A DNA stretch of 64,000 nucleotides, taken from the NCBI GenBank assembly GCA_021186555.1, contig JAJKFL010000005.1, positions 53,176,135 to 53,240,134 on the forward strand, in the 5' to 3' direction. Of this stretch, positions 55,168 to 64,000 are shown one piece after another. Below the pieces are notes generated by a model. The model was not told where the DNA came from, did no database searches, and worked only from the letters and a program-made list of their open reading frames with translations. The position numbers and the translations under genes are program-made. The first letter of the stretch is position 1. Each line of letters starts with the position of its first letter. The DNA comes from Reticulitermes speratus. Lineage: Eukaryota; Arthropoda; Insecta; Blattodea; Rhinotermitidae.

Positions 55168-56696
55168 GTAACAGAAGTTACTGCAGTGATGTGTGGAGTG
55201 TCTTCGTGGGACAGAAGTTACTGCAGTGGTGTGTGGAGTGTCTTCGTGGGACAGAAGTTACTGCAGTGGTGTGTGGAGTGTCTTCGTGGGACAGAAGTTA
55301 CTGCAGTGGTGTGTGGAGTATCTTCGTGGGACAGAAGTTACTGCAGTGGTGTGTGGAGTGTCTTCGTGGGACAGAAGTTACTGCAGTGGTGTGTGGAGTG
55401 TCTTCGTGGGACAGAAGTTACTGTAGTGGTGTGTGGAGTGTCTTCGTGGGATAGAAGTTACTGTAGTGGTGTGTGGAATGTCTTCGTGGGACAGAAGTTA
55501 CTGCAGTGGTGTGTGGAGTGTCTTCGTGGGACTGAAGTTACTGCAGTGGTGTGTGGAGTGTCTTCGTGGGACAGAAGTTACTGTAGTGGTGTGTGGAATG
55601 TCTTCGTGGGACAGAAGTTACTGCAGTGGTGTGTGGAGTATCTTCGTGGGACAGAAGTTACTGCAGTGGTTTTGGAGTGTCTTCGTGGGACAGAAGTTAC
55701 TGCAGTGGTGTGTGGAGTGTCTTCGTGGGACAGAAGTTACTGCAGTGGTGTGTGGAGTGTCTTCGTGGGACTGAAGTTACTGTAGTGGTGTGTGGAATGT
55801 CTTCGTGGGACAGAAGTTACTGCAGTGGTGTGTGGAGTATCTTCGTGGGACAGAAGTTACTGCAGTGGTGTGTGGAGTGTCTTCATGGGACTGAAGTTAC
55901 TGTAGTGGTGTGTGGAATGTCTTCGTGGGACAGAAGTTACTGCAGTGGTGTGTGGAGTATCTTCGTGGGACAGAAGTTACTGCAGTGGTGTGTGGAGTGT
56001 CTTCGTGGGACTGAAGTTAATGTAGTGGTGTGTGGAATGTCTTCGTGGGACAGAAGTTACTGCAGTGGTGTGTGGAGTATCTTCGTGGGACAGAAGTTAC
56101 TGCAGTGGTGTGTGGAGTGTCTTCGTGGGACAGAAGTTACTGCAGTGGTGTGTGGAGTGTCTTCGTGGGACTGAAGTTACTGCAGTGGTGTGTGGAGTGT
56201 CTTCGTGGGACAGAAGTTACTGTAGTGGTGTGTGGAATGTCTTCGTGGGACAGAAGTTACTGCAGTGGTGTGTGGAGTGTCTTCGTGGGACTGAAGTTAC
56301 TGCAGTGGTGTGTGGAGTGTCTTCGTGGGACAGAAGTTACTGTAGTGGTGTGTGGAGTGTCTTCGTGGGACTGAAGTTACTGTAGTGGTGTGTGGAATGT
56401 CTTCGTGGGACAGAAGTTACTGCAGTGGTGTGTGGAGTGTCTTCGTGGGACTGAAGTTACTGCAGTGGTGTGTGGAGTGTCTTCGTGGGACAGAAGTTAC
56501 TGTAGTGGTGTGTGGAGTGTCTTCGTGGGACAGAAGTTACTGTAGTGGTGTGTGGAATGTCTTCGTGGGACAGAAGTTACTGCAGTGGTGTGTGGAGTGT
56601 CTTCGTGGGACTGAAGTTACTGCAGTGGTGTGTGGAGTGTCTTCGTGGGACTGAAGTTACTGCAGTGGTGTGTGGAGTGTCTTCGTGGGACAGAAG
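55168..56696 (+). repeat. 40-bp tandem array, about 38 copies
   Basis: The unit contains ACAGAAGTTACTGCAGTGGT and GTGTGGAGTGTCTTCGTGGG. Variants (CTGAAG, CTGTAG, GGAATG, GGAGTA) occur in recurring groups, so blocks of several units were duplicated. One unit has lost a few bases (GTGGTTTTGGAG at 55667-55678). 40 is not a multiple of three, but three units (120 bp) cycle through all frames without stops. Confidence 0.97.
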
Positions 56697-57319
56697 GTGT
56701 GTTTGCTTGCCGGATCTATTCAGCACTTACTCCTGAATGCGGTCTCTTTTTATCTCTCTAAAAAAATTTCGTCTGTTCGTAGAACAGACCACGGTCTGTT
56801 TGAAACGTCTGCTATTTACTTTATGCCAGGCCATCAGTGTGAATTCAAAAAATTAATATTTATACAACCCACATATTCCTTCTGAATAGCTGCAGTTAAA
56901 AAAATGTAGTACGAAAATAGGTCAACCGACATTTGTTTAAGTACCAAAGAGATGTGATAATCAGAAGTTCAAAAGGTTAATCCACGAAGGAAAATTCAGC
57001 AGTTTCATAGCATATCTTATTAAAGAGCACAGAACAGAGTTAGGAATGTGTTTTCGTGGGTTGTCACGGAGCTGTAAGAATTAACGGCCACATAACAGCT
57101 ATGTCTTACACGTTTTAACGGCCTATACAAAGGGCAAGATTCATTTGATAACGGTCGTTCTAGTCGACTGGAGCTAACACTTTGCTGAGTATCTGCAATT
57201 AGTACGTGAATATTATGCAGCTTATTAACGAGAGAAACTGCACTTAACCTGAAACTTGCGTCTACAGTAATAACGTTATCTGAATGCACTAAGCACGACT
57301 GGAAGATGAGTAGATACAT
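56697..57319. other. Unassigned DNA
   Basis: Nothing recognised. Confidence 0.4.
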
Positions 57320-57725
57320 GAGGAAGGAAAGAGGACGAATATAAGGAAGAATGGAAGAACGAATGAAAGGAAGGAAAAGAGAAATAAAGAGAAAAATGTT
57401 AAAGAAGGAAAGAGAGAAAATTTAAGTAATGAAAAAGGATGACTAAAAGAATAGAATTGAAAATGAAGAACAAACTAGCAAACAAAAAAAAAAGACATGA
57501 GAAAACGATAATGAAACAAGTAAATAAAAAGGAAATAAGAACAAAGAAAACAGAAAATAACAAACAAGGAAAAAAAGGAGAAATAAGGAGAGAAAGAAAA
57601 ATTAGTGTAACAAATAAAAAGAAAGGCAAATAAAAAAAAGATGAGGAAAAAGGGGAAGTTGAAGAAAGAAAGAAGGGAACGAAGACAAAAAGGATGCAAG
57701 GAAAAAGGAATGAATGAAACAAAGT
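57320..57725 (+). repeat. Purine-rich (GA/AAG) low-complexity block
   Basis: About 400 bp almost entirely A and G on the plus strand (GAAGGAAAG, AAAGAAAAC), with scattered T. The lysine-rich plus frame and phenylalanine-rich minus frames come from this composition. Confidence 0.85.
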
Positions 57726-58284
57726 GTAAAGAAATTCGGCATACTAACGGTATATAGCCTAAGTGGATGTCCAAGATGCAGACGAGTGTGTAAACACCTT
57801 GTTACTTTTACAAGACTGTACAAAGTTTATCATCAAGCAGAAGATCAGGACTGACGTAGCCGATTACCTTTACGTTTCAATGGCTTATATGAATCCACGT
57901 GTCGTATGTTTTATCAGAGGACAGAGCTAAATGACACTACACTGACTGCTGCAGTTTCTCCGATTCGAACTAAAAATACTGTTTGAAATTAAAGTTTTAA
58001 TTAATTCAGAGGGCATAATGACTGCAAATTAAAAATTCTGCTTCTAGCAGTATATGCTACCGGATAACAAGAAATATGGATACAATCAGTACGAAATGGC
58101 GAATTTATTTTAATTAAAGACATATTACGTTTAACAACACGAACGTGTTTTACAATAGTTCTGTCAAACGTAATGACCGATAGCACTCGCCAACATATGG
58201 TCGGATTAAATTATAATAGATCGTGTCTTGCGTCAAATTAGACTTTTTTCTTCATACTAAATTAATACTCTCCATACTAATCAA
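57726..58284. other. Unassigned DNA
   Basis: Nothing recognised. Confidence 0.4.
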
Positions 58285-58289
58285 ATGGG

Positions 58290-58860
58290 GGCTGGGACTA
58301 CGTAGTCTGTACAGTGACTGGCTACAGGCTGCACTGTTGGGGGTACGAACTCTGGTGGAGGCGAGATATATTCTATTCTCCATACCGGTCCAGACCGGCC
58401 CTGGAGCCCACACAGCCTCCTCAACAATGGAAACTTGGACTCCATCCCGGGGGTACAGCGGCCACAGCGTGGCTTTGACCAACCACCCCATCTACGGCCG
58501 AGATTAAGAATGGGTACAAATATATTTCTACTCGCCACTCAGTGCCTACATTGTCATGTTACGGAGCGACCTTTACCTTTTTCTTCCAATGGCTCGACAG
58601 CCTCTTGGGGGCCTAGGCCACCTCATTTTTCGAGCCCTCACGATCACACTCAGACACACCACACTCGGTAGGACTCCTCTGGACGAGTGACCAGCCCGTC
58701 GCAGAGACCTCTACCTGACAACACACAACACTCACAACAGACAGACATCCATGCCCCCGGTGGAATTCGAACCCACAATACTAGTAAGCGAGCGGCCGCA
58801 GACCCACGCCTTAGACCGCACGGCCACTGGGATCGGCGACCTTTACCTTTACACACATCA
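58290..58860 (+). mobile_element. SINE family B interrupted by a SINE A
   Basis: The head is diverged (GTCTGTACAGTGACTGGC); the body has CCGGTCCAGACCGGCCCTGG, CCCGGGGGTACAGCGGCCAC, CCATCTACGGCCGAGATTAA. The tail TTACCTTT is split by the SINE A at 58581-58837 and reappears after it. Confidence 0.82.
58581..58837 (-). mobile_element. SINE family A nested in SINE B, exact 13-bp TSD
   Basis: Minus-strand copy, complete from CCAATGGCTCGACAGCC to the head CACTGGGATCGGC. GACCTTTACCTTT is duplicated at 58568-58580 and 58838-58850; the target is the tail of the SINE B. Confidence 0.94.
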
Positions 58861-60589
58861 AATTATTACCACTTTTCACCTGGATGCTGGGTAACTGGAA
58901 AAAAAATGGAGTTCCAAGCACGACCATTAAAGCCTGGTTTCCACTTTCATATATTTATAGTACTAGACATCTACAAGTACTAAAATTGGTACCTTTACTT
59001 GTACTTTGAAGTACAAATCCTGTGCCTTTTAATCTGTCAAACATAACTTCAAAGTTTCGCATCGTCGCCATGTTTGCGACTTGACCTACCATCAACACTG
59101 CACACACATTTTACAGCAACACGTCTACCTTTACACAAAATTTCACATGCCTAGCAGCAATCATTGATTATTAAAGGTCATGAGGTCAGAAACTAAATAC
59201 AATTTTCGAAAGGCTGCAAAATCTCACTTCACAGTCTACAGTGCAGTGTTACAAACTTGACAAAAGTTGCAACACTTCCCAAAGTGCCTCAAAGTAACCG
59301 GCGCAAGTGTCGCTAAATTTCGCGCTCTCTGCGTATTGGTAGCACTTTTGTGTTGGAAATAACGAAAATATGAGATGCGGTTTTGCTCGAGTGATATGTC
59401 GCTAGTACCAAGTTTCGTGAAAATCGGTGAAATGATTAAAAAGGAAAAAGGGGTAAACAGATATCCCCCCACAGCGCTATCAGCTCATAACCTTACTATA
59501 TTTCCATTTTATTGAGTAATTTATGCTAAAAGTATCTTGGTGGTAATGTACGGGTTCCATAAATGCAGCGAGTTTATTGAGTAGCTAAGCCACTATGAGA
59601 TTCTCAAGAACTACTTGCTCTATTGAGTTACTTGTGACCGTTCACAGATAATGCATTAGTTCCTAAAATTTCCTGAGTGCAGACACTCCCCGACTTAGAC
59701 AAAATTTACGTTCCGAAAGGTCAGGTCCAAATTTGAGGATATATATGGTCATGTAAAAACGGAACCTAATTGAAAATCAAATTCCGACATATGGGAATTC
59801 GATCGGCCGCAGAATAACCGCGCCGCAGCCTGTTATCGCCCAGCAGTATCTTCCACCACTTTCCTCTCACTTCGTGCGCCCCCAAAATTCCATTGTCAAA
59901 TTTCTTTACATTCTTAATTTGCGTAAGACTAAAATTTCTTGACTTGAAACTGCGTGTGTCTTCAAATTAATACTTCAGTTCGCTTTACTTGTTGAGACAC
60001 ATCAGTAGATATAATTTATATGTATAACCGTCAGATATTTGCCCTTACTAAATATTACATATTATGGCTTATGTGTGGCGAATTTAATAAAAATATTATC
60101 TACATTGAAGGTTTCATTTAATTTCATTTATGTTCCCTCACAATTCTAGGTCATGGTATGCCATTAGAGATGTTATTCGTTTAGTCATCCGGAAGTTAAT
60201 GTAAATATAATATCAATCACATGAATATATTACCTGCCTGTAAACAGTAGACTGACGCTCAAATGACATACATATGTGTATATAAGCTTATATTGACAAT
60301 TCGACTCGTGTAACCATATTGCCATCGCTGGTAAACACAAAATATTTCTCGCCACATTTACGTTAACAGAGGCGTAAAAACGAGTTCTCTGTAATGATCA
60401 CTCCACGTTTTGAAGTCCTACAGAAAGTGTGGGACGCGTATAATATCTTACAATTCTATTGAAACTGACATAGCTGCTATTTTAAAATCAATGTCTGACT
60501 ATGTCTATTATGTTCCCAAAACACACACAAAATTTACGTGGGGAAATACGTAATGAGAACCTTCATAATCTGTAATCCTCGACAAATAT
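58861..60589. other. Unassigned DNA, LINE-C 3' UTR relic at 59545-59640
   Basis: GGGTTCCATAAATGCAGCGA and GATTCTCAAGAACTACTTGC parallel the LINE-C tail at 17768-17886, without the TTAG repeats. Elsewhere nothing was recognised. Confidence 0.45.
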
Positions 60590-60925
60590 TGTCAGGAAAA
60601 TCAAATCAATGGGATTAGATCGGCAGGACACGTAGCACGCATTGGAAAGAAGATAATCTTATATAGCACCTTAAGGAAAGAGACAGCTGGGTAGACCTAG
60701 AATTCGCTGGCAAAATTATTTAAAAATTAATGTTAAACAAAGTAGAAAGAACTTTTCAACCCAGAGTCGCCAAAAGTGGCAAATGTTTGTTAAAAAATAT
60801 AATGAACTTTTGATCTTCATAAAGTATAATAAAATTTATTTATGGGCTGAGTATCTGATGCATTATCAAGAGGGACTCTCCTCCATGAATTTAGTTAGTT
60901 AGTTAGTCAGTCAGTCAGGTTGTTG
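60590..60925 (+). mobile_element. LINE-C 3' end, ORF decayed
   Basis: Different frames give SAGHVARIGKK, GRPRIRWQNYLKIN and QSRQKWQMFVKKYNELL, matching the usual order (W/A-G-H-V-x-R, G-R-P-R-x-R-W) at the C terminus of a non-LTR reverse transcriptase ORF. The tail is TTAGTTAGTTAGTTAGTCAGTCAGTCAGG-like (60890-60920). Frameshifted, 5'-truncated. Confidence 0.7.
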
Positions 60926-61277
60926 GTTGGCTGATGTGATGGCTCCTTGGTTGGTTTCAACAAGTTTAAGGCCATTATTGTACTAGATAAAGAAAGACAT
61001 GCCTAACGTTCAGAGACATTCCGTAAACAGACATTGTCAGACGTTGGTCCAATCCATTTTAAGGACTCTTCACTTTACTTCCACAATTCTGTACTTCATA
61101 GCCTTTATTTTGTCCTACGGATGGTTTGTCCAGGGTTATTTCTTGTTCACTTCAAAATGTCCGGAATGTCCACCACAAATACCACAGTTTAACTCCATCC
61201 GAGTCCTTGCCCCCCCCCCCACCAAAATGATTGCAGAGCTGTGTGGCCACTAAATTTGTAATATATATATATATATA
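60926..61277. other. Unassigned DNA ending in (TA)n
   Basis: A C9 run lies at 61210-61219 and a TA run at 61260-61279; nothing else recognised. Confidence 0.45.
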
Positions 61278-61279
61278 TA

Positions 61280-61828
61280 CAGGATGTTTCATAAATCCCT
61301 CCGGGATTTCGGAGGTCTGTAGCTCGGGAGCCAAATCACACACGGGGGATGAGAGCATGTCAGTGAAAAGAGTACGTATCCAAGGTTTGAACCTACCTTA
61401 CAAATGTTCAATATGTCCCCCTTTGGTGACTCGACAGACGTCAATCCTGTAATCTAGCTCCTGCAACACACGGCCTACTTGTTCGTTTTGCGACACACAA
61501 ACAGCCAGTTTCCTCGAATTTTCTATACCAGTCTCTTACTGTTTTGTCCGTTGGTGGTTCTGTACGATACTTGGTTCGAAAACCACGTTGCATTGTTACA
61601 ATTGACTGTGTTTTAGCAAATTGGAGGACACAAAAAGCTTTCCGTTCACCTGAAAACGCCATGTTTGCACACCACTGCCTCCTAGCGGAGAAACGGGTAA
61701 CTACACCATCGCATGTCACGAAATAACTTTTATATTTCCTCTATCTGTTGGCATGCTTTTATCTCTTATATGTGAGTTTGCTACTGCAAGGCCAAGCCTC
61801 TAAATCCCGGATGGACTTATGAAACACG

Positions 61829-61831
<3 letters not shown>
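61280..61831 (-). mobile_element. Mariner-type non-autonomous element
   Basis: Ends CAGGATGTTTCATAAATCCC and, complemented, CAGCGTGTTTCATAAGTCCA; similarity extends about 36 bp through TCCGGGATTT. TA flanks both ends within TA microsatellites. The 552-bp interior keeps only the N-terminal DNA-binding segment of the transposase; the catalytic DDE/D part is missing. Confidence 0.85.
61445..61662 (-). pseudogene. N-terminal helix-turn-helix fragment (DUF4817/Mos1-type HTH)
   Basis: Likely start at the internal Met of MAFSGERKAFCVLQFAKTQS (61662). It continues VTMQRGFRTKYRTEPPTDKT, then VRDWYRKFEETGCLCVAKRT, and stops after about 73 codons. The F-x-x-x-x-S/T-V-x-x-x-Q-R-x-F-R-x-x-Y ... P-P and W-Y-x-K-F-x-x-T-G pattern fits the HTH domain found at the start of mariner-like transposases. 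In a full protein it binds the terminal repeats. Truncated here, so not a working transposase. Confidence 0.75.
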
Positions 61832-61833
<2 letters not shown>

Positions 61834-61869
<36 letters not shown>

Positions 61870-62760
61870 GTACATTACCTTGCCAGTAATCTAAAATATC
61901 AATGTACCGTCTTTCGGACAAAAATTAAGTCTTTGTAAAACACACGGTACACATGTAACCCTACTTTATACGGAACGAGACTGAAGAAAGAACTACTGGA
62001 TGCAAAATACAGCAGACATAAGCACGTCACTCGGATTGTAAGTACATAAATACAATTCCTGTGAGCAAAAAACACTGGAGACGAATTTTTTCACAGGCCA
62101 AAAATGTAGACGTCACGTTGTTCAAACTTATAAATTCAGATTGTTCATTTGTCTTGTCCCTGGGAATTTTGAGATTCTTCTATGAAGTACAGCAAATTTG
62201 AACTGCTGGGGTAAAGTACTCTAAGTTCCTGGCGGATTCGGCCTTCCTATATGACAAAGGTCTGGCAACAGCTGCTGAATTCAGGCACACGATAGAATGG
62301 AAATACTATATAGGCATTAGTGGCAGTACTCATAATCGTAGTAGCAGTAGTAGTGGCGACGAATAGCTGAATAACATAAGTTAAACAAAAGGAAGTATTA
62401 GCATTACAGTACACCGGCAATCCGAATGAACTTCTAAGGCACTATTTCGACTTTAATATTCTGTTTCACGACACTTTGACCTTAAAGAAGTCACTTGTGT
62501 TTCGGGCGTCTCTTACCACACGTAATTTCACGACACTACATTAAAAAGCAATCACGTTGCTTACCCATAACCCCATAATTTATGTTGTTATGTCACAATT
62601 TGTTATGTATAAAGATGGTTCATAGTGAGGTATGTTACACGTTCATAGTGTTTTAGTGTATAGTGTTCAAATGTAAAATTCTATAGTCTGTATAGCTGTA
62701 TATTTGTATATTATGACTTATTGCACATCGAGTTGTCACTTGGACAGACTTATGGGTCCA
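61834..62760. other. Unassigned DNA
   Basis: A TA microsatellite at 61832-61864 and an AGTAGCAGTAGTAG run near 62340; no element recognised. Confidence 0.45.
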
Positions 62761-62764
62761 TGGA

Positions 62765-62955
62765 ATGTATGTATGTATGTATGTATGTATGTATGTATGT
62801 ATGTTAGTATGTATGTACGTGTGTATGTATGTACGTATGCATGTATGTGTGTATGTGTGTATGTATGTACGTATGTATGTATGTATGTGTATGTATGTAT
62901 GTATGTGTATGTATGTACGTATGTATGATTGTATGTATGTATGTATGTATGTAGA
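62765..62955 (+). repeat. (GTAT)n microsatellite
   Basis: About 190 bp of GTAT repeats with GTGT, GTAC and GCAT interruptions. Frames with repeated Met-Tyr-Val-Cys or Tyr-Ile-His-Thr are artefacts. Confidence 0.96.
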
Positions 62956-63004
62956 ATATTGAAAAGCATAATTTCTACAATACAACTAATATCAATAAGA
63001 CAGT

Positions 63005-63185
63005 GACGTGTATGTGGCTATTATAGTATGGGAAGGCAGGATGAGTGAAACAAGAAACTTGAAAGACCGAGAAGAAAATGGCAGAATAATATTAAAATAA
63101 ATCTGAGGGAGATATGTTGAGAACATGGGATGTGGAACAAAAAGACAAGTTCCGGGTCGTTTCCAAAGGCCTAATATTAGTGTCA
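63005..63185 (+). mobile_element. LINE 3' ORF remnant
   Basis: RPRRKWQNNIKINLREIC in one frame matches the R-P-R-x-x-W-x-x-N-I-K-x-x-L-R-E-x motif of insect LINE C termini; followed by stops. Same class as the remnant at 3550-3660. Confidence 0.5.
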
Positions 63186-63894
63186 AACATTCAGTTTCAC
63201 TTCATCTATGGATGGCGGTTTGAAATACAAATGCAGTGTTTCAAGATGCAACACGTGTAATTGTATTAGGAATGACAAAAGTATACCGAAAGTGTTCCAA
63301 CTTGCAATATTAACTTCAGAGCACAACGTTTCGCCTTTGTGCATTATCAGCCTTTATACTCCAGTAAATATTTTAAAATAATTTAAATTCCAATAAAGCG
63401 GAAACAATAGATTCTAGAGATAATCTACGTCCCCAATAATAGCTGTTGCATGTAGCTCACTGGCTGTTTCAGTGTCAGCTGTTCGTACCACGTACATTTC
63501 AGCGACCAAAGAACGGGAATAAGTGGAGCCTAAACCCTAAAAGCTTTGTCTCGTAATTCATACAGGCGAATAAGCAAGAAATACAACTAGTGGAAACCTT
63601 CGCCACTCGACAATAAAATCCGTGACAGTGAATCACAACGTGCACAGTTCACAGCTGACAGTATTACAGCTCAACTGATACATTATGACACACATAGGCG
63701 TGGAATTTATACGTTTCCTTTGACCTCGGCTTTAAGAGGCTGCGTGGGACCCAGGGGCAGTATGGGCAATTGGGGGGAAGTCCCCTGCTGAGAATGGAAA
63801 CACTATTCTTCAGTTGTCCAACCTGCTGACGAGCTTTTAATAATAAGCAACATGGAAAGGTTTTTGATAAACTTAAATTTGGGCTTTTTTCAAA
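63186..63894. other. Unassigned DNA
   Basis: Around 63320-63355 the minus strand reads CTGATAATGCACAAAGGC then GAAACGTTGTGC, a possible decayed hammerhead; otherwise nothing recognised. Confidence 0.4.
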
Positions 63895-64000
63895 TTTCAC
63901 ATTATTATCACCGTGCATCTTCACGAATGAAATGAAACAAAATTAAACCAACTGATGCACAAATTGAGCCACCTTTATTGTAGCGTCCTTATTATGCCCC
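63895..64000 (-). mobile_element. Left end of another fold-back element, cut by the window edge
   Basis: The complement of GATGCACGGTGATAATAATG (asymmetric tail motif) at about 63907-63928 is followed by TTAAACCAACTGATGCACAA, the terminal arm motif, and then TTTATTGTAGCGTCC and GCCCC. The same order is seen at the left of the 43.4-kb element. By analogy a minus-strand hammerhead should begin at or just past position 64000. Confidence 0.55.

Noticed and set aside
63320-63355. Hammerhead-like sequence on the minus strand
   Set aside because: The box reads CTGATAA (G8 lost), stem II has only two pairs, and no fold-back partner was found.

Overview
The window reads as intergenic DNA from a large, repeat-rich insect genome. 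The grounds are AT-rich sequence without any convincing host gene, tRNA-headed SINEs with target-site duplications (TSDs), 5'-truncated LINE 3' ends, hAT, piggyBac, Harbinger and mariner remnants, and about a dozen long minisatellites. The SINE and LINE tails resemble those I associate with cockroaches, with Periplaneta americana as my guess. That assignment is inference; no search was run. No bacterial-type operon, CRISPR array or rRNA is seen, and nearly all long open frames are by-products of tandem arrays.

Layout. 0-4 kb: SINE and LINE remnants. 4.1-6.1 kb: a 2-kb fold-back element with tandem repeats in both arms. 6.4-11 kb: three minisatellites (20, 60 and 44 bp). 11.2-12 kb: fold-back element with a nested hairpin MITE. 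13.2-14.2 kb: 20-bp array. 14.4-18.1 kb: two hAT MITEs, a hairpin MITE and four fold-back elements. 19.1-19.8 kb: LINE tail expanded into a 39-bp array. 21-22.8 kb: fold-back element and unassigned sequence. 22.8-25.1 kb: 51-bp array. 25-30 kb: SINEs, fold-backs and a LINE tail. 30.4-31.8 kb: second 51-bp array. 31.8-33.2 kb: two fold-backs, a hairpin MITE and a SINE. 34-39 kb: two piggyBac-type MITEs around a 2.8-kb GT-rich satellite. 39.5-41.2 kb: cytosine-poor block. 42.6-44.1 kb: SINE-derived tandem repeat and a fold-back. 44.5-46.7 kb: LINE with a 117-bp in-frame array and a Harbinger insertion at its stop codon. 47-64 kb: SINEs, 48-bp and 40-bp arrays, a mariner relic, microsatellites, and what looks like one end of a further fold-back at the right edge.

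The most notable pattern is that several unrelated-looking fold-back elements carry, in each arm and in opposite orientation, a sequence matching the hammerhead ribozyme core (CTGANGA, stem II hairpin, GAAA, minimal stem III, NUH site, stem I). Elements at 4.1, 31.8 and 43.4 kb also share a terminal motif near ACCAACAAATGCAC, an asymmetric tail containing TGCACGGT, and 7-11 bp TSDs. A second small fold-back family has the same layout but one extra base in the catalytic box. Hammerheads of this minimal type are known from Penelope-like retroelements and animal retrozymes, so I infer a group of non-autonomous, ribozyme-bearing elements in an inverted-arm format. No Penelope reverse transcriptase is present here, and cleavage activity is untested.
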